From positions 2,976,001 through 3,040,000 of the forward strand of contig NZ_CP026952.1 of assembly GCF_003065605.1 (NCBI RefSeq): a stretch of DNA of 64,000 nt. Reading direction: 5' to 3'. The notes beneath the pieces are model-generated. The model was not told the origin of the DNA and did not search any database. It worked only from the letters and a program-made list of their open reading frames with translations. Both the position numbers and the translations under genes were made by a program. Each line of letters starts with the position of its first letter. Within the stretch, counting starts at the first letter, position 1. This DNA comes from Aeromicrobium chenweiae (GTDB taxonomy: Bacteria > Actinomycetota > Actinomycetes > Propionibacteriales > Nocardioidaceae). Positions 39,130 through 48,842 of the stretch are shown one piece after another.

Positions 39130-41163
39130 TCACGAGGAGACTGCTACCGGCTCCTGGTCCGACTCGGCGATCTCCTGCAGCAGACGTTGCGTGATCCGCT
39201 GGATCGCCGCATCGACCGTCGGCGCCTCCACGCTGTCGATCCCGTCCAGGCGGGCGAGGATCCACTGGCGGAAGTACTCACCGAGCGCGCGCATGGTCTC
39301 GGCACCGGTCTCGGTCATCGTGAGCTGCGCCAGCGAACCACCGAGATGACCCGATCGCAGCAGGCTCTCGAAGGCAGGCTGCAACAGGATCGGCGGCACC
39401 CGGTGCGCTCGTGCGATGCCGCTCAGGCTGGCCGGCTGTCCCTCCCGGTTGCGGCCGTGCACCTGCAGCAGCGCCCAGGTGCGGCCCTCGTCCAGCCCCA
39501 CGTCGGCGTCCTGCAGGATGTCGGCCACCGGGCGGCCGTGGTCGGCGTACACGAGCCGGGCGATGCGCGACGCCAGACGCTCCTCGGCGCTCGAGGACTC
39601 CGGCATCCCGAAGCCCTCCCCCAGGTCGGTCGCACCGGGCTGGAGCCCGTGGCGCAGCGCGACCTGCGGGATCATCAGCGCGAGCAGGAGTCCCAGCAGC
39701 GCCACCGGGGCCGCCCAGGCGAAGACATGACCGATCGACTCGGCGTACGCATGGACGACGGGCTGGATGACCCGGTCGGGCAGGTCGTGCAGTGCGGACG
39801 GCGTGGTCGCGTCCGTCGGCGTGACCGCGCCCCTGGTCGCGGCGATCGCCTCGGGCAGCCGTCCGGACAGGAAGTTGGAGTACAGCGAGCCGAACACCGC
39901 CGCGCCGAACGCGCCACCCAGCGTGCGGAAGAAGGTCACCGCCGACGTCGCGACGCCCAGGTCGCGGTACGCGACGGTGTTCTGCACGATGATCGTCAGG
40001 ACCTGCATGGATGCCCCGATGCCCAGCCCGAGCACGAACATCGACAGCGCCTCCTGCAGCACCGAGGTGGTCTCGTCGAGCCGGCTGAGCAGCACCAGGC
40101 CGAGCGCGATGACGGGTGTCCCGACGACCGGGAAGATCTTGTAGTGGCCGGTCCGGCTGACGATGTTGCCCGACGTGATCGCCGTGGCCATCAGGCCCAG
40201 CACCATCGGCAGCATCCGCACACCGGACGCCGTCGCGCTGACCCCGTTGACGTACTGCAAGAAGGTCGGCAGGAACGTGATCGAGCCCATCATCGCGAAC
40301 CCCACGACGAAGGACAGCGCGCAGCACGTCCAGAACACCCGGTGCCGGAAGAGCCGCATCGGCAGGATCGGCTCGACCGCGCGCCGCTCCACCAGCACGA
40401 ACGCCGCCAGGCCCACCGCGCCACCGGCGAACAGGCCGATGATGGTCGGGGAGCCCCACGGGTGCGTGGTGCCGCCCCAGCTGGTCGCGAGCACGAGGCA
40501 CGACGCGCCGATCGTGATCAGCAGCATGCCGAGGTAGTCGATGCTCTGGCGGCCCTGGGCGCGGACCGACGGCAGCGTGCGGCCGGCGACCACGATCACG
40601 ACGAGCGCGAGCGGCACGTTGATGTAGAACACCCATCGCCAGCTCAGGTTGTCGGTGAAGAACCCGCCCAGCAGCGGTCCCAGCACGGTGGTGATGCCGA
40701 ACACCGCACCGAGCGAGCCCTGGTACCGACCGCGCTCGCGCAGCGGGATGATGTCGGCGATGAGCGCGGTCGCCGTGACCGTGAGGCCACCGGCGCCGAG
40801 TCCCTGGATCGCCCGCGACCCGATCAGCCAGCCCATGTCCTGCGCCATCCCGCACAGCGCCGAGCCGATGATGAACATCGCCACCGACAGCTGGAAGATC
40901 GGCTTGCGACCGAACTGGTCGCCGAACTTGCCGATCACCGCGGTCACCACGGTCTGGGCCAGGAGGTAGGACGTGACGACCCACGACACGTGGTCGCCCC
41001 CGCCCAGGTCACCGACGATCGTGGGCAGCGCGGTCGACACGACCGTGGAGTCGAGCGCCGACAGGAGCATCCCGAGGGCGATCGTCAGGAAGGCGATGCG
41101 GCGCGCCCGACCACTCAGGGTGTGCGCCTCCTGCGGCCGCTCCTGCACGGTGGCTGTGGCCAT
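39130..41163 (-). CDS. DHA2-type MFS multidrug exporter with C-terminal winged-helix domain
   Basis: The 677-residue protein has a 14-helix DHA2 MFS core ([26 protein letters not shown] motif C-like start; [13 protein letters not shown] motif [33 protein letters not shown]) to about residue 500. A further ~170 residues follow, including a MarR-like winged helix ([57 protein letters not shown], ~575-655). It probably exports drugs by proton antiport. The DNA-binding-like tail on a transporter is unusual. The ATG at 41163 fits the family start. Confidence 0.92.
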   Translation of the reverse strand: MATATVQERPQEAHTLSGRARRIAFLTIALGMLLSALDSTVVSTALPTIVGDLGGGDHVSWVVTSYLLAQTVVTAVIGKFGDQFGRKPIFQLSVAMFIIGSALCGMAQDMGWLIGSRAIQGLGAGGLTVTATALIADIIPLRERGRYQGSLGAVFGITTVLGPLLGGFFTDNLSWRWVFYINVPLALVVIVVAGRTLPSVRAQGRQSIDYLGMLLITIGASCLVLATSWGGTTHPWGSPTIIGLFAGGAVGLAAFVLVERRAVEPILPMRLFRHRVFWTCCALSFVVGFAMMGSITFLPTFLQYVNGVSATASGVRMLPMVLGLMATAITSGNIVSRTGHYKIFPVVGTPVIALGLVLLSRLDETTSVLQEALSMFVLGLGIGASMQVLTIIVQNTVAYRDLGVATSAVTFFRTLGGAFGAAVFGSLYSNFLSGRLPEAIAATRGAVTPTDATTPSALHDLPDRVIQPVVHAYAESIGHVFAWAAPVALLGLLLALMIPQVALRHGLQPGATDLGEGFGMPESSSAEERLASRIARLVYADHGRPVADILQDADVGLDEGRTWALLQVHGRNREGQPASLSGIARAHRVPPILLQPAFESLLRSGHLGGSLAQLTMTETGAETMRALGEYFRQWILARLDGIDSVEAPTVDAAIQRITQRLLQEIAESDQEPVAVSS

Positions 41164-41234
41164 GCGACGAGGCTTGCACAGCCCGACCACGACGTCGCCC
41201 GCCAAAGGTCCCGGGCGACCGGCAGACTTGGACC

Positions 41235-42389
41235 ATGGATCCCGAGACGTTCGCGCAGCTCATGGCCCCGGCGGGGCAGGAGCTGCTCGGCGAGATCGCC
41301 GCACGGGCGGGCGTCGAGAGCGACCTGGCGCTCGGCACGCGGCTGCGCCGGACGTACGAGCCCGGCCTCGTGGCCGCCGCGGTGACCCAGAACCACCTGC
41401 GCGGCAGGGCCACGACCAAGTTCGGTCCCGATGCGGCCCGGATGTACTTCACGCACGACGCCCTCGAGCAGTCCACCCGCCTGCCCGTCGCGAACCACCG
41501 CGCCCGTCGTCTGGCGGAGGTCGGCGCCACGTCGGTCGTCGACCTGGGCTGCGGCATCGGCGGCGACCTGATCGCGATGGCGCGCGCAGGCCTCGCGGTG
41601 CGCGGCGTGGACCAGGACCCCGTGCGGGCCGCGATCGCCCAGGCCAACCTCCGCGCGCTCGGCCTGAGCGGCGAGGTGGTCTGCGCGGACGCCCTGCAGA
41701 TCGACATCGCCCCCGACGAGGTGGCGTTCGTCGACCCCGCACGCCGCAACGGCCGTGGGCGGACCTTCTCGACCGCCGATCTGCAGCCCCCGTGGGAGTG
41801 GGTCCGTGAGCTCCTGACCGGGCGCGCGGTCGCCAAGGTCATGCCCGGGCTGGCGCACGACGCGGTCCCGGCCGGCGTCGAGGCCGAGTGGGTCAGCGAC
41901 GGCGGCGACCTCGTCGAGGCGTGCCTCTGGGGGACGCCGTTCGCCACCGTCGGCCGCCGGGCCACGGTGCTCCCGTCCGGCGCCCAGCTGGTCGCGAGCG
42001 GTGAGCCCGCCGAGGTCGGCGACGTCGGTGCGTACCTGTACGAGCCCGACGACGCGGTGATCCGGGCCGGCTTGGTGGGCGAGCTGGCCGCCACCGTCGG
42101 GGGGCGGCTGCCCGATCCGCATATCGCGTACGTGAGCTCGGACCGGGCGGAGTCGACGCCCCTGGCGCGAGGCTTCCGGATCCTGGAGGAGCTGCCGTTC
42201 CGCGAGAAGCCGCTGAAGGCCGCCCTGCAGGCGCGCGGGGTGGGCACGCTGACGATCAAGAAGCGCGGCGTCGACATCGTCCCCGAGGAGGTCGTGCGGC
42301 GGATGAAGCTCAAGGGCAGCACCTCGGCCCTGGTCGTGATGACACGCGTGCAGGGGCAGGGCCGCGCCTACCTGGTCGAGAGGATCTAG
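41235..42389 (+). CDS. Class I SAM-dependent methyltransferase with THUMP-like C-terminal domain
   Basis: The 384-residue protein has an N-terminal helical region, a Rossmann methyltransferase (motif I VVDLGCGIGGDLIAMA; GVDQDPVRAAIAQAN; catalytic-type VDPARRNGRGRTF resembling a DPPR/NPPY motif) and a C-terminal THUMP-like domain (KAALQARGVGTLTIKKRGVDIVPEEVVRRMKLKG). This suggests an RNA base methyltransferase. It precedes pxpA by 2 bp and is likely co-transcribed with pxpABC, with no obvious functional link. Confidence 0.87.
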   Translation: MDPETFAQLMAPAGQELLGEIAARAGVESDLALGTRLRRTYEPGLVAAAVTQNHLRGRATTKFGPDAARMYFTHDALEQSTRLPVANHRARRLAEVGATSVVDLGCGIGGDLIAMARAGLAVRGVDQDPVRAAIAQANLRALGLSGEVVCADALQIDIAPDEVAFVDPARRNGRGRTFSTADLQPPWEWVRELLTGRAVAKVMPGLAHDAVPAGVEAEWVSDGGDLVEACLWGTPFATVGRRATVLPSGAQLVASGEPAEVGDVGAYLYEPDDAVIRAGLVGELAATVGGRLPDPHIAYVSSDRAESTPLARGFRILEELPFREKPLKAALQARGVGTLTIKKRGVDIVPEEVVRRMKLKGSTSALVVMTRVQGQGRAYLVERI

Positions 42390-42391
42390 GC

Positions 42392-43105
42392 ATGCGGATC
42401 GACCTCAACGCCGACCTGGGTGAGTCGTGGGAGCGCTGGCACTCCGGTGAGGACGTCGAGCTGCTCGGCGTCGTGACGTCCGCCAACGTCTGCTGCGGCG
42501 CGTACGCCGGGGACGCCGAGCTGATGCGGGTGACGTGCGAGGCCGCGGTCGAGCGCGGCGTCGCGATCGGCGCACAGATCGGGTACCCGGACCGCGAGGG
42601 CTTCGGCCGGAAGCGGGTTGACGTGCCCGCCGCCGAGCTGACCGCCGAGCTGCTGGACCAGGTCCGGCAGCTCGACGAGATCGCGCGCGCAGCGGGCGGG
42701 CGGGTCGCGTACGTCAAGCCGCACGGCGCGCTCTACAACACGATCGTGCACGACGAGGCGCACGCGCGGGCCGTGGTCGACACGATGCGGCAGCTCGCGT
42801 CCCCGATCCCCCTCCTCGGGCTCCCCGGAGCGGTCTCGCTCAGCCTGGCGCAGGCGGACGGCCTCCCCGTGGTCCACGAGGGCTTCGCCGACCGCGCCTA
42901 CACGCCCGAGGGACGGCTCGTGGCCCGCACCGAGGTGGGTGCCGTGCTGGACGACCCGCGGGCGGTCGCGGCGCAGGCGGTGCGCCTGCTCGGCGACGTG
43001 GCATCGATCTGCGTGCACAGCGACAGCCCGGGCGCGGTGCGGCTCGCCCGCGCGGTGCGCTCGGCCCTCGAGGACGCCGGGGCGCAGCTCGCGAGCGCGC
43101 CGTGA
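42392..43105 (+). CDS. pxpA: 5-oxoprolinase subunit PxpA (LamB/YcsF family)
   Basis: The 237-residue protein has the YcsF signature (MRIDLNADLGESWERW; TSANVCCGAYAGD; IGAQIGYPDREGFGRK; AYVKPHGALYN). With PxpB and PxpC it hydrolyses 5-oxoproline (pyroglutamate) to glutamate with ATP, detoxifying a by-product of glutamine metabolism. Its stop overlaps the pxpB GTG (GTGA), showing tight coupling. Confidence 0.96.
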   Translation: MRIDLNADLGESWERWHSGEDVELLGVVTSANVCCGAYAGDAELMRVTCEAAVERGVAIGAQIGYPDREGFGRKRVDVPAAELTAELLDQVRQLDEIARAAGGRVAYVKPHGALYNTIVHDEAHARAVVDTMRQLASPIPLLGLPGAVSLSLAQADGLPVVHEGFADRAYTPEGRLVARTEVGAVLDDPRAVAAQAVRLLGDVASICVHSDSPGAVRLARAVRSALEDAGAQLASAP

Positions 43106-43683
43106 GGCTCCGCCCGTACGGCGACCGGGCCCTGCTGCTCGACTGCGACGACCTGGCCGAGGCGCAGGCGTGGTTCGCCGCCCTGCACGGCACCACCGAG
43201 GCCGTGCTCGGCGCCCGCAGCGTGCTCGTGCGGGGCGAGCCGGCCGTGCTCCGGACCCTGGTCGAGCGGACCACACCCCTCGCCGCCGGCCCCGGCGCGG
43301 ACGACCGTGCCGTCGAGGTCCCCGTGGCGTACGACGGGCCGGACCTCGACGACGTCGCCCGGCTGACGGGGCTGTCGACGCGCGAGGTCGTCGCGGCCCA
43401 CACCGGGACGGCGTGGACCGTGGCGTTCGGCGGCTTCGCGCCGGGGTTCTCCTACCTCGTCGGCGGCGACCCACGGCTGGAGGTGCCGCGCCGCCCGTCG
43501 CCCCGCACGACCGTCCCGGCGGGATCGGTGGGACTGGCGGGCGGGTTCAGCGGCGTCTACCCGCGCTCCTCCCCCGGCGGCTGGCAGCTCGTCGGGCGGA
43601 CGTCCCTCGCGATGTGGGACTCCCGCCGCGAGCCTCCTGCGCTGCTGACGGCCGGGACGACGGTCAGGTTCGTGGTCGCATGA
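43102..43683 (+). CDS. pxpB: 5-oxoprolinase subunit PxpB (allophanate hydrolase subunit 1 family)
   Basis: The 193-residue protein carries the KipI/PxpB motifs VAFGGFAPGFSYLVGGDP and GSVGLAGGFSGVYPRSSPGGWQLVGRT. It works with PxpA and PxpC in ATP-dependent 5-oxoproline hydrolysis. It starts with GTG overlapping the pxpA stop and ends in an ATGA overlap with pxpC. Confidence 0.95.
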   Translation: MRLRPYGDRALLLDCDDLAEAQAWFAALHGTTEAVLGARSVLVRGEPAVLRTLVERTTPLAAGPGADDRAVEVPVAYDGPDLDDVARLTGLSTREVVAAHTGTAWTVAFGGFAPGFSYLVGGDPRLEVPRRPSPRTTVPAGSVGLAGGFSGVYPRSSPGGWQLVGRTSLAMWDSRREPPALLTAGTTVRFVVA

Positions 43684-44531
43684 CGCTCCGCGTCGAGCAG
43701 CCCGGGCTGCTGACCCTCGTGCAGGACCCCGGCCGGCCCGGGCTCGGCCACCTCGGCGTGAGCGCCGCGGGCGCCTTCGACCGCGGTGCGCTCCGGCAGG
43801 CGAATGCCCTGCTCGGCAACGACCCGGACGCCGCGGCGATCGAGCTGCTCGGCGGTGGTCTCGTGCTCCGCGCCGCGGCGCCTCACCGGGTCGCGGTCAC
43901 CGGGGCACCGGGACCCGTCACGATCGACGGGCGGCACGTCGCGCACGGGCGGGCGCTGCGACTGGCCGCGGGTCAGCTGCTCCGCGTCGACCCGCCGAGC
44001 AGCGGCCTGCGCACGTACGTCGGGGTCGCCGGGGGGCTGGACGCGCAGCCCGAGCTGGGATCGGTGTCGACCGACACGCTCGCCGGCCTCGGTCCGGCAC
44101 CGCTCGTCGCCGGGGACACGCTGCACACGGGCCGGGAGCCGGTGCCGCCCCTGCTCGAGGACGTCCTGCCCCTGGTCAACAGCGGCGACATCACGGTGGA
44201 CGTGGTGCTGGGACCGCGCGACGACTGGTTCTCCCCCGTGGCCGTGCGACGCCTGCTGGACGATCCGTGGCACGTGAGCCCGTCGTCCGACCGGGTCGGG
44301 GTGCGCCTCGTCGGTGAGCCGTTGGAGCGCTCGCGCACGGACGAGCTGCCGAGCGAGCCGTGCCTGCGCGGCAGCGTGCAGGTCGCCGCGGACGGCCAGC
44401 CCATCGTCTTCGGCCCCGACCACCCGGTGACGGGTGGCTACCCGGTCATCGCGGTTGTCGTCGACGCCCACACCGATCGCCTGGCGCAGGCGCGTCCGGG
44501 ACAGGTCGTGCGGTTCCACCGCGTGCCGTGA
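43680..44531 (+). CDS. pxpC: 5-oxoprolinase subunit PxpC (biotin-dependent carboxyltransferase family)
   Basis: The 283-residue protein has the KipA/PxpC N-terminal motif (PGLLTLVQDPGRPGLGHLGVSAAGAFD) and C-terminal GSVQVAADGQPIVFGPDHPVTGGYPVI. It completes the PxpABC enzyme. It starts in an ATGA overlap with pxpB and ends 9 bp from the convergent GH3 gene. No 5-oxoproline transporter is adjacent. Confidence 0.95.
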   Translation: MTLRVEQPGLLTLVQDPGRPGLGHLGVSAAGAFDRGALRQANALLGNDPDAAAIELLGGGLVLRAAAPHRVAVTGAPGPVTIDGRHVAHGRALRLAAGQLLRVDPPSSGLRTYVGVAGGLDAQPELGSVSTDTLAGLGPAPLVAGDTLHTGREPVPPLLEDVLPLVNSGDITVDVVLGPRDDWFSPVAVRRLLDDPWHVSPSSDRVGVRLVGEPLERSRTDELPSEPCLRGSVQVAADGQPIVFGPDHPVTGGYPVIAVVVDAHTDRLAQARPGQVVRFHRVP

Positions 44532-44540
44532 CCAGCCGGG

Positions 44541-46205
44541 TCAGCAGCGCTGGGGTGCGGGGACGCCGACGTCGACCGGCAGCGCACCCTGCGCCCGCGC
44601 CGTGCCCTGCAGCACCTTGACGAGGGCGCGCATCGCCGGGACGTCCCGGCCGTAGAGCGCGATCTTGGTCGGCGCCGAGCTCGAGGCCAGCGCGTAGGGC
44701 GTGTCGGTCGAGACCGCGACGTCGCCGGCGGCCCCTGAGGAGCCCGGACCGAGGAACACCACCGACGTGCCGGAGCCCAGGGGCAGGCCGGCCTCCTCCG
44801 CCGCGGTCCGGAACGCGGTGACCGCCTCGGGCGACCCGAGCGGGACGACGCCGGCGATCTTCGGCACGGGGCACGGGTGGGCGACGATCGTGGCCGCCGA
44901 GGCGCTCAGGGCCTCGGACGCGTCCGCGTGGCTGCCCGGCTCGCCGGGCAGCTCCGGCGAGGCCTGGGCGTGCAGGAGGTAGGCGATCGTGCGGGCGGCG
45001 GACTCACGTGCCTGCTTCTCGGGGATCTCGCCGGACCTCAGGGCCGCGAGCACCGCGTCGTACGCCTGCTCGTTGTCCGCCGGCATCAGCGCGAGATCGC
45101 TGCCGGCCTTGATCGCCTCGACCGTCGCGTCGCCGCCGGGATAGCGGCTCATGACCGCACCCATGCCGAGCGAGTCGCTGATCACCAGGCCGTCGAAGCC
45201 GAGGTTGTCGCGCAGTCCCCGGGTGATGACCTTGTGCGACATCGAGGCCGGCACGCCCTTGTCGATCGCCGGGACGTCGAGGTGGCCGGTCATGATGCCC
45301 GGGGCGGCGTCGGCGACGGCCGCCGCGAACGGCTTGAGGTCGTGGCTGCGCAAGCGGTCGCGGTCGCTGCGCAGGACGGGCAGCCCCTTGTGGCTGTCCT
45401 CGTCGACGTTGTGCCCCGGGAAGTGCTTGACCGCCGAGATCATCCCGGCCTCGGAGTAGCCGTCCACGGCCGCGACGACCGCCCGCGCCACCGTGTCGGG
45501 ATCGGAGCCGGCCGACCGACTGCCGATGATGGGGTCCGCGGGCCCGATCGTGATGTCACCGTCCGGGGCGAAGACCGTGTTGTAGCCCGCCGCGCGCAGC
45601 TCGGCGCCGGAGGCGCGCGTCGCGGCGGTGACGGCCGCCTCCCCGTCCGTGCCGTGCCCGGCGATCGCCGCCCCGGCCGACATGAACGTCGGGAACGGGG
45701 TCAGCGGGTCGGCCAGGCGTGCGACCAGACCGCCCTCCTGGTCGATCGGCACCATGACCGGGAAGCCGCGGCCCTTGCCGGCGTCCTGGAGCTGGTCGTT
45801 GAACGCCTTGACGCTCTCGAGCGGGTCGTCCGTCGTGACGTCGAGGATCTGCTGACCGGTCACCATGACCCCGGCGAAGTGCTTCTCACGCACCAGCTCC
45901 AGCGACGACTCGTTCGAGAAGCTCCGGGCGATGATGAGCTGTCCGGCGAGCTCGTCGAGGGGCAGCGCCTCGGCGAGCGAGCGCGCCTTCTGCTTCTCCG
46001 CGTCGGTCGGCCCCCACCCCGTCGGCTCCTGCGCCGCGGGCGACTTCGACGTCCGCGGCGAGGCCGGCGGCGAGGACGTCGGCGACGACGAGCCGTCCCG
46101 GCCGATCCACCAGACGACGCCCGCCGCGACGACCAGCGCGGTCGCGGTCAGGAGGACGACCGTCGCCAGCAGGCGGCGGTTCCGGGAGGGGCGCGGGGAC
46201 GACAT
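44541..46205 (-). CDS. NagZ-like beta-N-acetylhexosaminidase (GH3), membrane-anchored
   Basis: The 554-residue protein has an N-terminal transmembrane anchor (LLATVVLLTATALVVAAGVVWWI), a Ser/Pro-rich linker and a GH3 catalytic domain. The NagZ-type motif AVKHFPGHNVDEDSHKGLPV supplies the His/Asp acid-base dyad and VISDSLGMGAV the nucleophile Asp. A ~130-residue C-terminal domain follows. It probably removes N-acetylglucosamine from peptidoglycan fragments outside the cell. The ATG lies 2 bp after the tsaD stop. Confidence 0.9.
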   Translation of the reverse strand: MSSPRPSRNRRLLATVVLLTATALVVAAGVVWWIGRDGSSSPTSSPPASPRTSKSPAAQEPTGWGPTDAEKQKARSLAEALPLDELAGQLIIARSFSNESSLELVREKHFAGVMVTGQQILDVTTDDPLESVKAFNDQLQDAGKGRGFPVMVPIDQEGGLVARLADPLTPFPTFMSAGAAIAGHGTDGEAAVTAATRASGAELRAAGYNTVFAPDGDITIGPADPIIGSRSAGSDPDTVARAVVAAVDGYSEAGMISAVKHFPGHNVDEDSHKGLPVLRSDRDRLRSHDLKPFAAAVADAAPGIMTGHLDVPAIDKGVPASMSHKVITRGLRDNLGFDGLVISDSLGMGAVMSRYPGGDATVEAIKAGSDLALMPADNEQAYDAVLAALRSGEIPEKQARESAARTIAYLLHAQASPELPGEPGSHADASEALSASAATIVAHPCPVPKIAGVVPLGSPEAVTAFRTAAEEAGLPLGSGTSVVFLGPGSSGAAGDVAVSTDTPYALASSSAPTKIALYGRDVPAMRALVKVLQGTARAQGALPVDVGVPAPQRC

Positions 46206-46207
46206 CG

Positions 46208-47254
46208 TCAGGCCGCGACGACCTGGGTGACCGGCATGCTCGAGTCGGCCGGCAGGTCCAGCGAGGACGGGGCGATGCCACGCCGGACGACCTCGGCACC
46301 GAGGGCCGCGACCATCGCACCGTTGTCGGTGCACAGCCCCATCCGCGGGATGCGGACCTGGATGCCGGCCTTGGCCGCCCGCTCCTGCGCGAAGTGACGC
46401 AGCCGGCCGTTGGCGGCCACGCCGCCGCCGATGATCAGGGTGTCGACGTCGTGCTCGACGCACGCGGCGATCGTCTTCTTGGTCAGCACGTCGCAGACCG
46501 CGTCCTGAAACGAGGCCGCGACGTCGGCCGTCGAGATGCTCCGGCCCATCCGCTGCTCGTGCTGGACGTGCCGGGCGACGGCACTCTTCAGCCCCGAGAA
46601 CGAGAAGTCGTAACGGTGCTTGTCGAGGTCGCGCCCGGTGGTGAGGCCGCGCGGGAACGCGACCGCGGTCGGGTCGCCCTCGCGGGCGACGCGGTCGATG
46701 TGCGGTCCGCCGGGATAGGGCAGGTCGAGGAGCCGGGCCACCTTGTCGAACGCCTCGCCCGCGGCGTCGTCGATCGTCTGGCCGAGCATCGTGATGCCGG
46801 TGACGATGTCGTCCACGAGCAGCAGCTCGGTGTGGCCTCCGCTGACCAGCAGCGCCGCGACCCGCTGGTCGAAGCGGCCGTGCTCGAGCTGGTCCACCGC
46901 GACGTGCGCGGCCAGGTGGTTGACGCCGTAGAGCGGCTTGTCGTGGGCCAGCGCGAGCGCCTTCGCCGCCGCGACACCCACCAGCAGCGCACCGGTCAGC
47001 CCAGGTCCACTCGTCACCGCGATCGCGTCGACGTCCTGCACCCGGATGCCCGACTCGGCGTACGCCTGCTCGAGCGTGGGCACCATCGCCTCCAGGTGCG
47101 CGCGGCTCGCGACCTCGGGCACGACGCCGCCGAAGCGCACGTGCTGCTCCATGCTCGAGCTCAGCGCGTGGGCGAGCAGCTCGGTGCCGCGGACGATTCC
47201 CACGCCGGTCTCGTCGCAGGAAGACTCGATGCCCATCACCAACGGTTCACTCAC
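46208..47254 (-). CDS. tsaD: tRNA N6-threonylcarbamoyladenosine transferase TsaD
   Basis: The 348-residue protein has the Kae1/TsaD signatures [34 protein letters not shown], the metal-binding NHLAAH, and [10 protein letters not shown]. With TsaB and TsaE it transfers threonylcarbamoyl to A37 of ANN-decoding tRNAs. A GTG at 47254 is chosen ([12 protein letters not shown]); GTG 47260 or ATG 47230s are possible. tsaB and tsaE lie about 4 kb away, an interrupted version of the mycobacterial order. Confidence 0.96.
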   Translation of the reverse strand: MSEPLVMGIESSCDETGVGIVRGTELLAHALSSSMEQHVRFGGVVPEVASRAHLEAMVPTLEQAYAESGIRVQDVDAIAVTSGPGLTGALLVGVAAAKALALAHDKPLYGVNHLAAHVAVDQLEHGRFDQRVAALLVSGGHTELLLVDDIVTGITMLGQTIDDAAGEAFDKVARLLDLPYPGGPHIDRVAREGDPTAVAFPRGLTTGRDLDKHRYDFSFSGLKSAVARHVQHEQRMGRSISTADVAASFQDAVCDVLTKKTIAACVEHDVDTLIIGGGVAANGRLRHFAQERAAKAGIQVRIPRMGLCTDNGAMVAALGAEVVRRGIAPSSLDLPADSSMPVTQVVAA

Positions 47255-47294
47255 CTGCACATTGTGTCAGGCACCCCGAACCGCCGGGCGGCCG

Positions 47295-47924
47295 TCACGC
47301 GTCCGGAGGCGGCGCCCCGCGGTCAGCCAGCTCCAGCAGGCGGCCGACCGAGCGCGCCGCGGCCGCCACCGGGTCGTCGTCGCCCGTCAGGCCCGCGTAC
47401 ATCAGCGACGCGTCGATCATCTGGGCCAGCAGGTCGACGTCGGGCCCGTCGGCCACCGCCGCGTGCCCGGAGCGTCGCAGGACCACCCGGAGCGCGGCGA
47501 GGTGCCCGGGGCGGAACTCGGTCATCGTGGCGCGCAGCTCGGGATCGCGGTGCGCCGCGAGCATCGGCTCGAGCCGGACGGTCAGGACGTCGGTGTCCAG
47601 GCCCGGGGCGTAGAACGCCTCGATCAGCAGGCGTGCGGTCTCCTCGGGGGTGCGGGACCGCTCGGGCACCGCGAGGGCGTACGCCATCGCGCCGTCGCGC
47701 CTGATCTCCTCGGCCCGCCGGACCGCCTCGGCGTAGAGGACGGCCTTGGACGGGAAGTAGTAGTTCGCGGACCCCGCCGGGACGCCGGCCTCGGCGGCCA
47801 CCCGGCGGTGGGTGACGGCGGCCGGGCCGTGCTCGATCAGCAGCTCCGCAGCGGCGTCGACGAGGGCTCGTTGCCGGGTGCTGCTGCGTTCCTGCGTCGT
47901 CGTCCGCACCGGCCGTGTCGTCAT
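47295..47924 (-). CDS. TetR-family transcriptional regulator
   Basis: The 209-residue protein has an N-terminal TetR HTH (RQRALVDAAAELLIEHGPAAVTHRRVAAEAGVPAGSANYYFPSKAVLYAEAV) and a C-terminal ligand domain. It is divergent from a DUF981 membrane protein, and a perfect 12-bp palindrome in the shared region is its likely operator. The start at 47924 is a choice over ATG 47933; neither has a clear SD. Confidence 0.93.
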   Translation of the reverse strand: MTTRPVRTTTQERSSTRQRALVDAAAELLIEHGPAAVTHRRVAAEAGVPAGSANYYFPSKAVLYAEAVRRAEEIRRDGAMAYALAVPERSRTPEETARLLIEAFYAPGLDTDVLTVRLEPMLAAHRDPELRATMTEFRPGHLAALRVVLRRSGHAAVADGPDVDLLAQMIDASLMYAGLTGDDDPVAAAARSVGRLLELADRGAPPPDA

Positions 47925-47961
47925 GGCGAGCATCGTATCGACGCCGATGAGGGAATAACCC

Positions 47962-47973
47962 ATACACGTGTAT
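47962..47973. promoter_or_regulatory. Perfect palindrome ATACACGTGTAT, probable TetR operator
   Basis: ATACACGTGTAT is a perfect 12-bp palindrome in the 100-bp space between the TetR gene and the divergent DUF981 gene. It is an AT-rich island in a GC-rich genome and overlaps a TATATG sequence that could be a -10 element for the rightward promoter. Assignment to the adjacent TetR is inferred. Confidence 0.7.
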
Positions 47974-48024
47974 ATGTTTAGTCCCGACGAGGCCGCTTCG
48001 GCCTCCCTGAACAACGAGGTGCAC

Positions 48025-48759
48025 ATGAACACGCAACTGGCCCAGGAAGGGCTGAAGATCGACTGGGCGAACATGCCCACGTACAACACGATCATGTCGA
48101 TCGCAGCGGGCGCGGGCCTGCTGGGCATCGTGCTGCTGGCCCGGCAGATCGTCCGGAAGCCGGCCGACGTCAGCGCCGAGGGATGGTCGCTCGCATTCGG
48201 CGCGCTCGGCGCGATCCTGACCGCGACGGGCCTCCACATGTCGCTGACCTGGCCGCTCGCTGCGGGCGGGTTCCCGTTCGACAACATCATCTTCGGCGAG
48301 ACGAGCCTGGGCTTCGGCGTCCTGCTGCTCGCCGCGTCGATCTATCTGTGGCGCCGGGGCGCCGAGGCGCTGCTGCGTCCGAACCCCCTCGCCGCGCTGG
48401 CGAAGGTCGCGCAGCCGATCTCGGTCTTCATCGGCGGCCTGGGCCTCGCCCTGTTCGGCATCGCCGTCGCCGGCGTCAAGTACAAGCTGTTCGCCGCTCC
48501 CCCGCAGGAGCCCATCTCGGGCGAGTTCGCCGAGTGGCCGCTGGTCGAGGCGATCTTCATGTCCGCCCTGTTCGCCCTCATCGGCCTCGGCGCGGTCCTG
48601 TTCCCGTTCGTCGTCACCGGCCTGAAGAACACCGCCGCGACCATCACGCTGCCCGCCCGGATCATGGGCGCCGTGTGGGCCGTCACCGGCGTGGTCTTCA
48701 TCCTGTTCGGCGCGATGAACTTCTTCACCCACATCGGTCTGATCGTCAACACGATGTGA
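48025..48759 (+). CDS. DUF981 family membrane protein
   Basis: The 244-residue protein has about six to seven transmembrane helices and resembles the DUF981 family (MSIAAGAGLLGIVLLARQI; GLHMSLTWPLAAGGFPFDNIIFGETSLGFGVLLL; MGAVWAVTGVVFILFGAMNFFTHIGLI). The function is unknown. ATG 48025 is chosen from the GAGGTG upstream and because translation from further left would begin inside the palindrome. It is probably controlled by the divergent TetR, and is followed by a very strong terminator. Confidence 0.84.
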   Translation: MNTQLAQEGLKIDWANMPTYNTIMSIAAGAGLLGIVLLARQIVRKPADVSAEGWSLAFGALGAILTATGLHMSLTWPLAAGGFPFDNIIFGETSLGFGVLLLAASIYLWRRGAEALLRPNPLAALAKVAQPISVFIGGLGLALFGIAVAGVKYKLFAAPPQEPISGEFAEWPLVEAIFMSALFALIGLGAVLFPFVVTGLKNTAATITLPARIMGAVWAVTGVVFILFGAMNFFTHIGLIVNTM

Positions 48760-48780
48760 CCCATCGCCACCCCGTGGCAC

Positions 48781-48821
48781 ACCGACGGCGGGACCTCCTT
48801 CGAGGAGGTCCCGCCGTCGGT
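48781..48821 (+). terminator. Strong terminator after the DUF981 gene
   Basis: ACCGACGGCGGGACCTCCT (48781-48799) and its exact complement (48803-48821) form a perfect 19-bp stem with a three-base loop, located 22 bp after the DUF981 stop and before the DinB gene. Confidence 0.92.
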
Positions 48822-48842
48822 GCGTTGTGACAAGGTGGCGAG

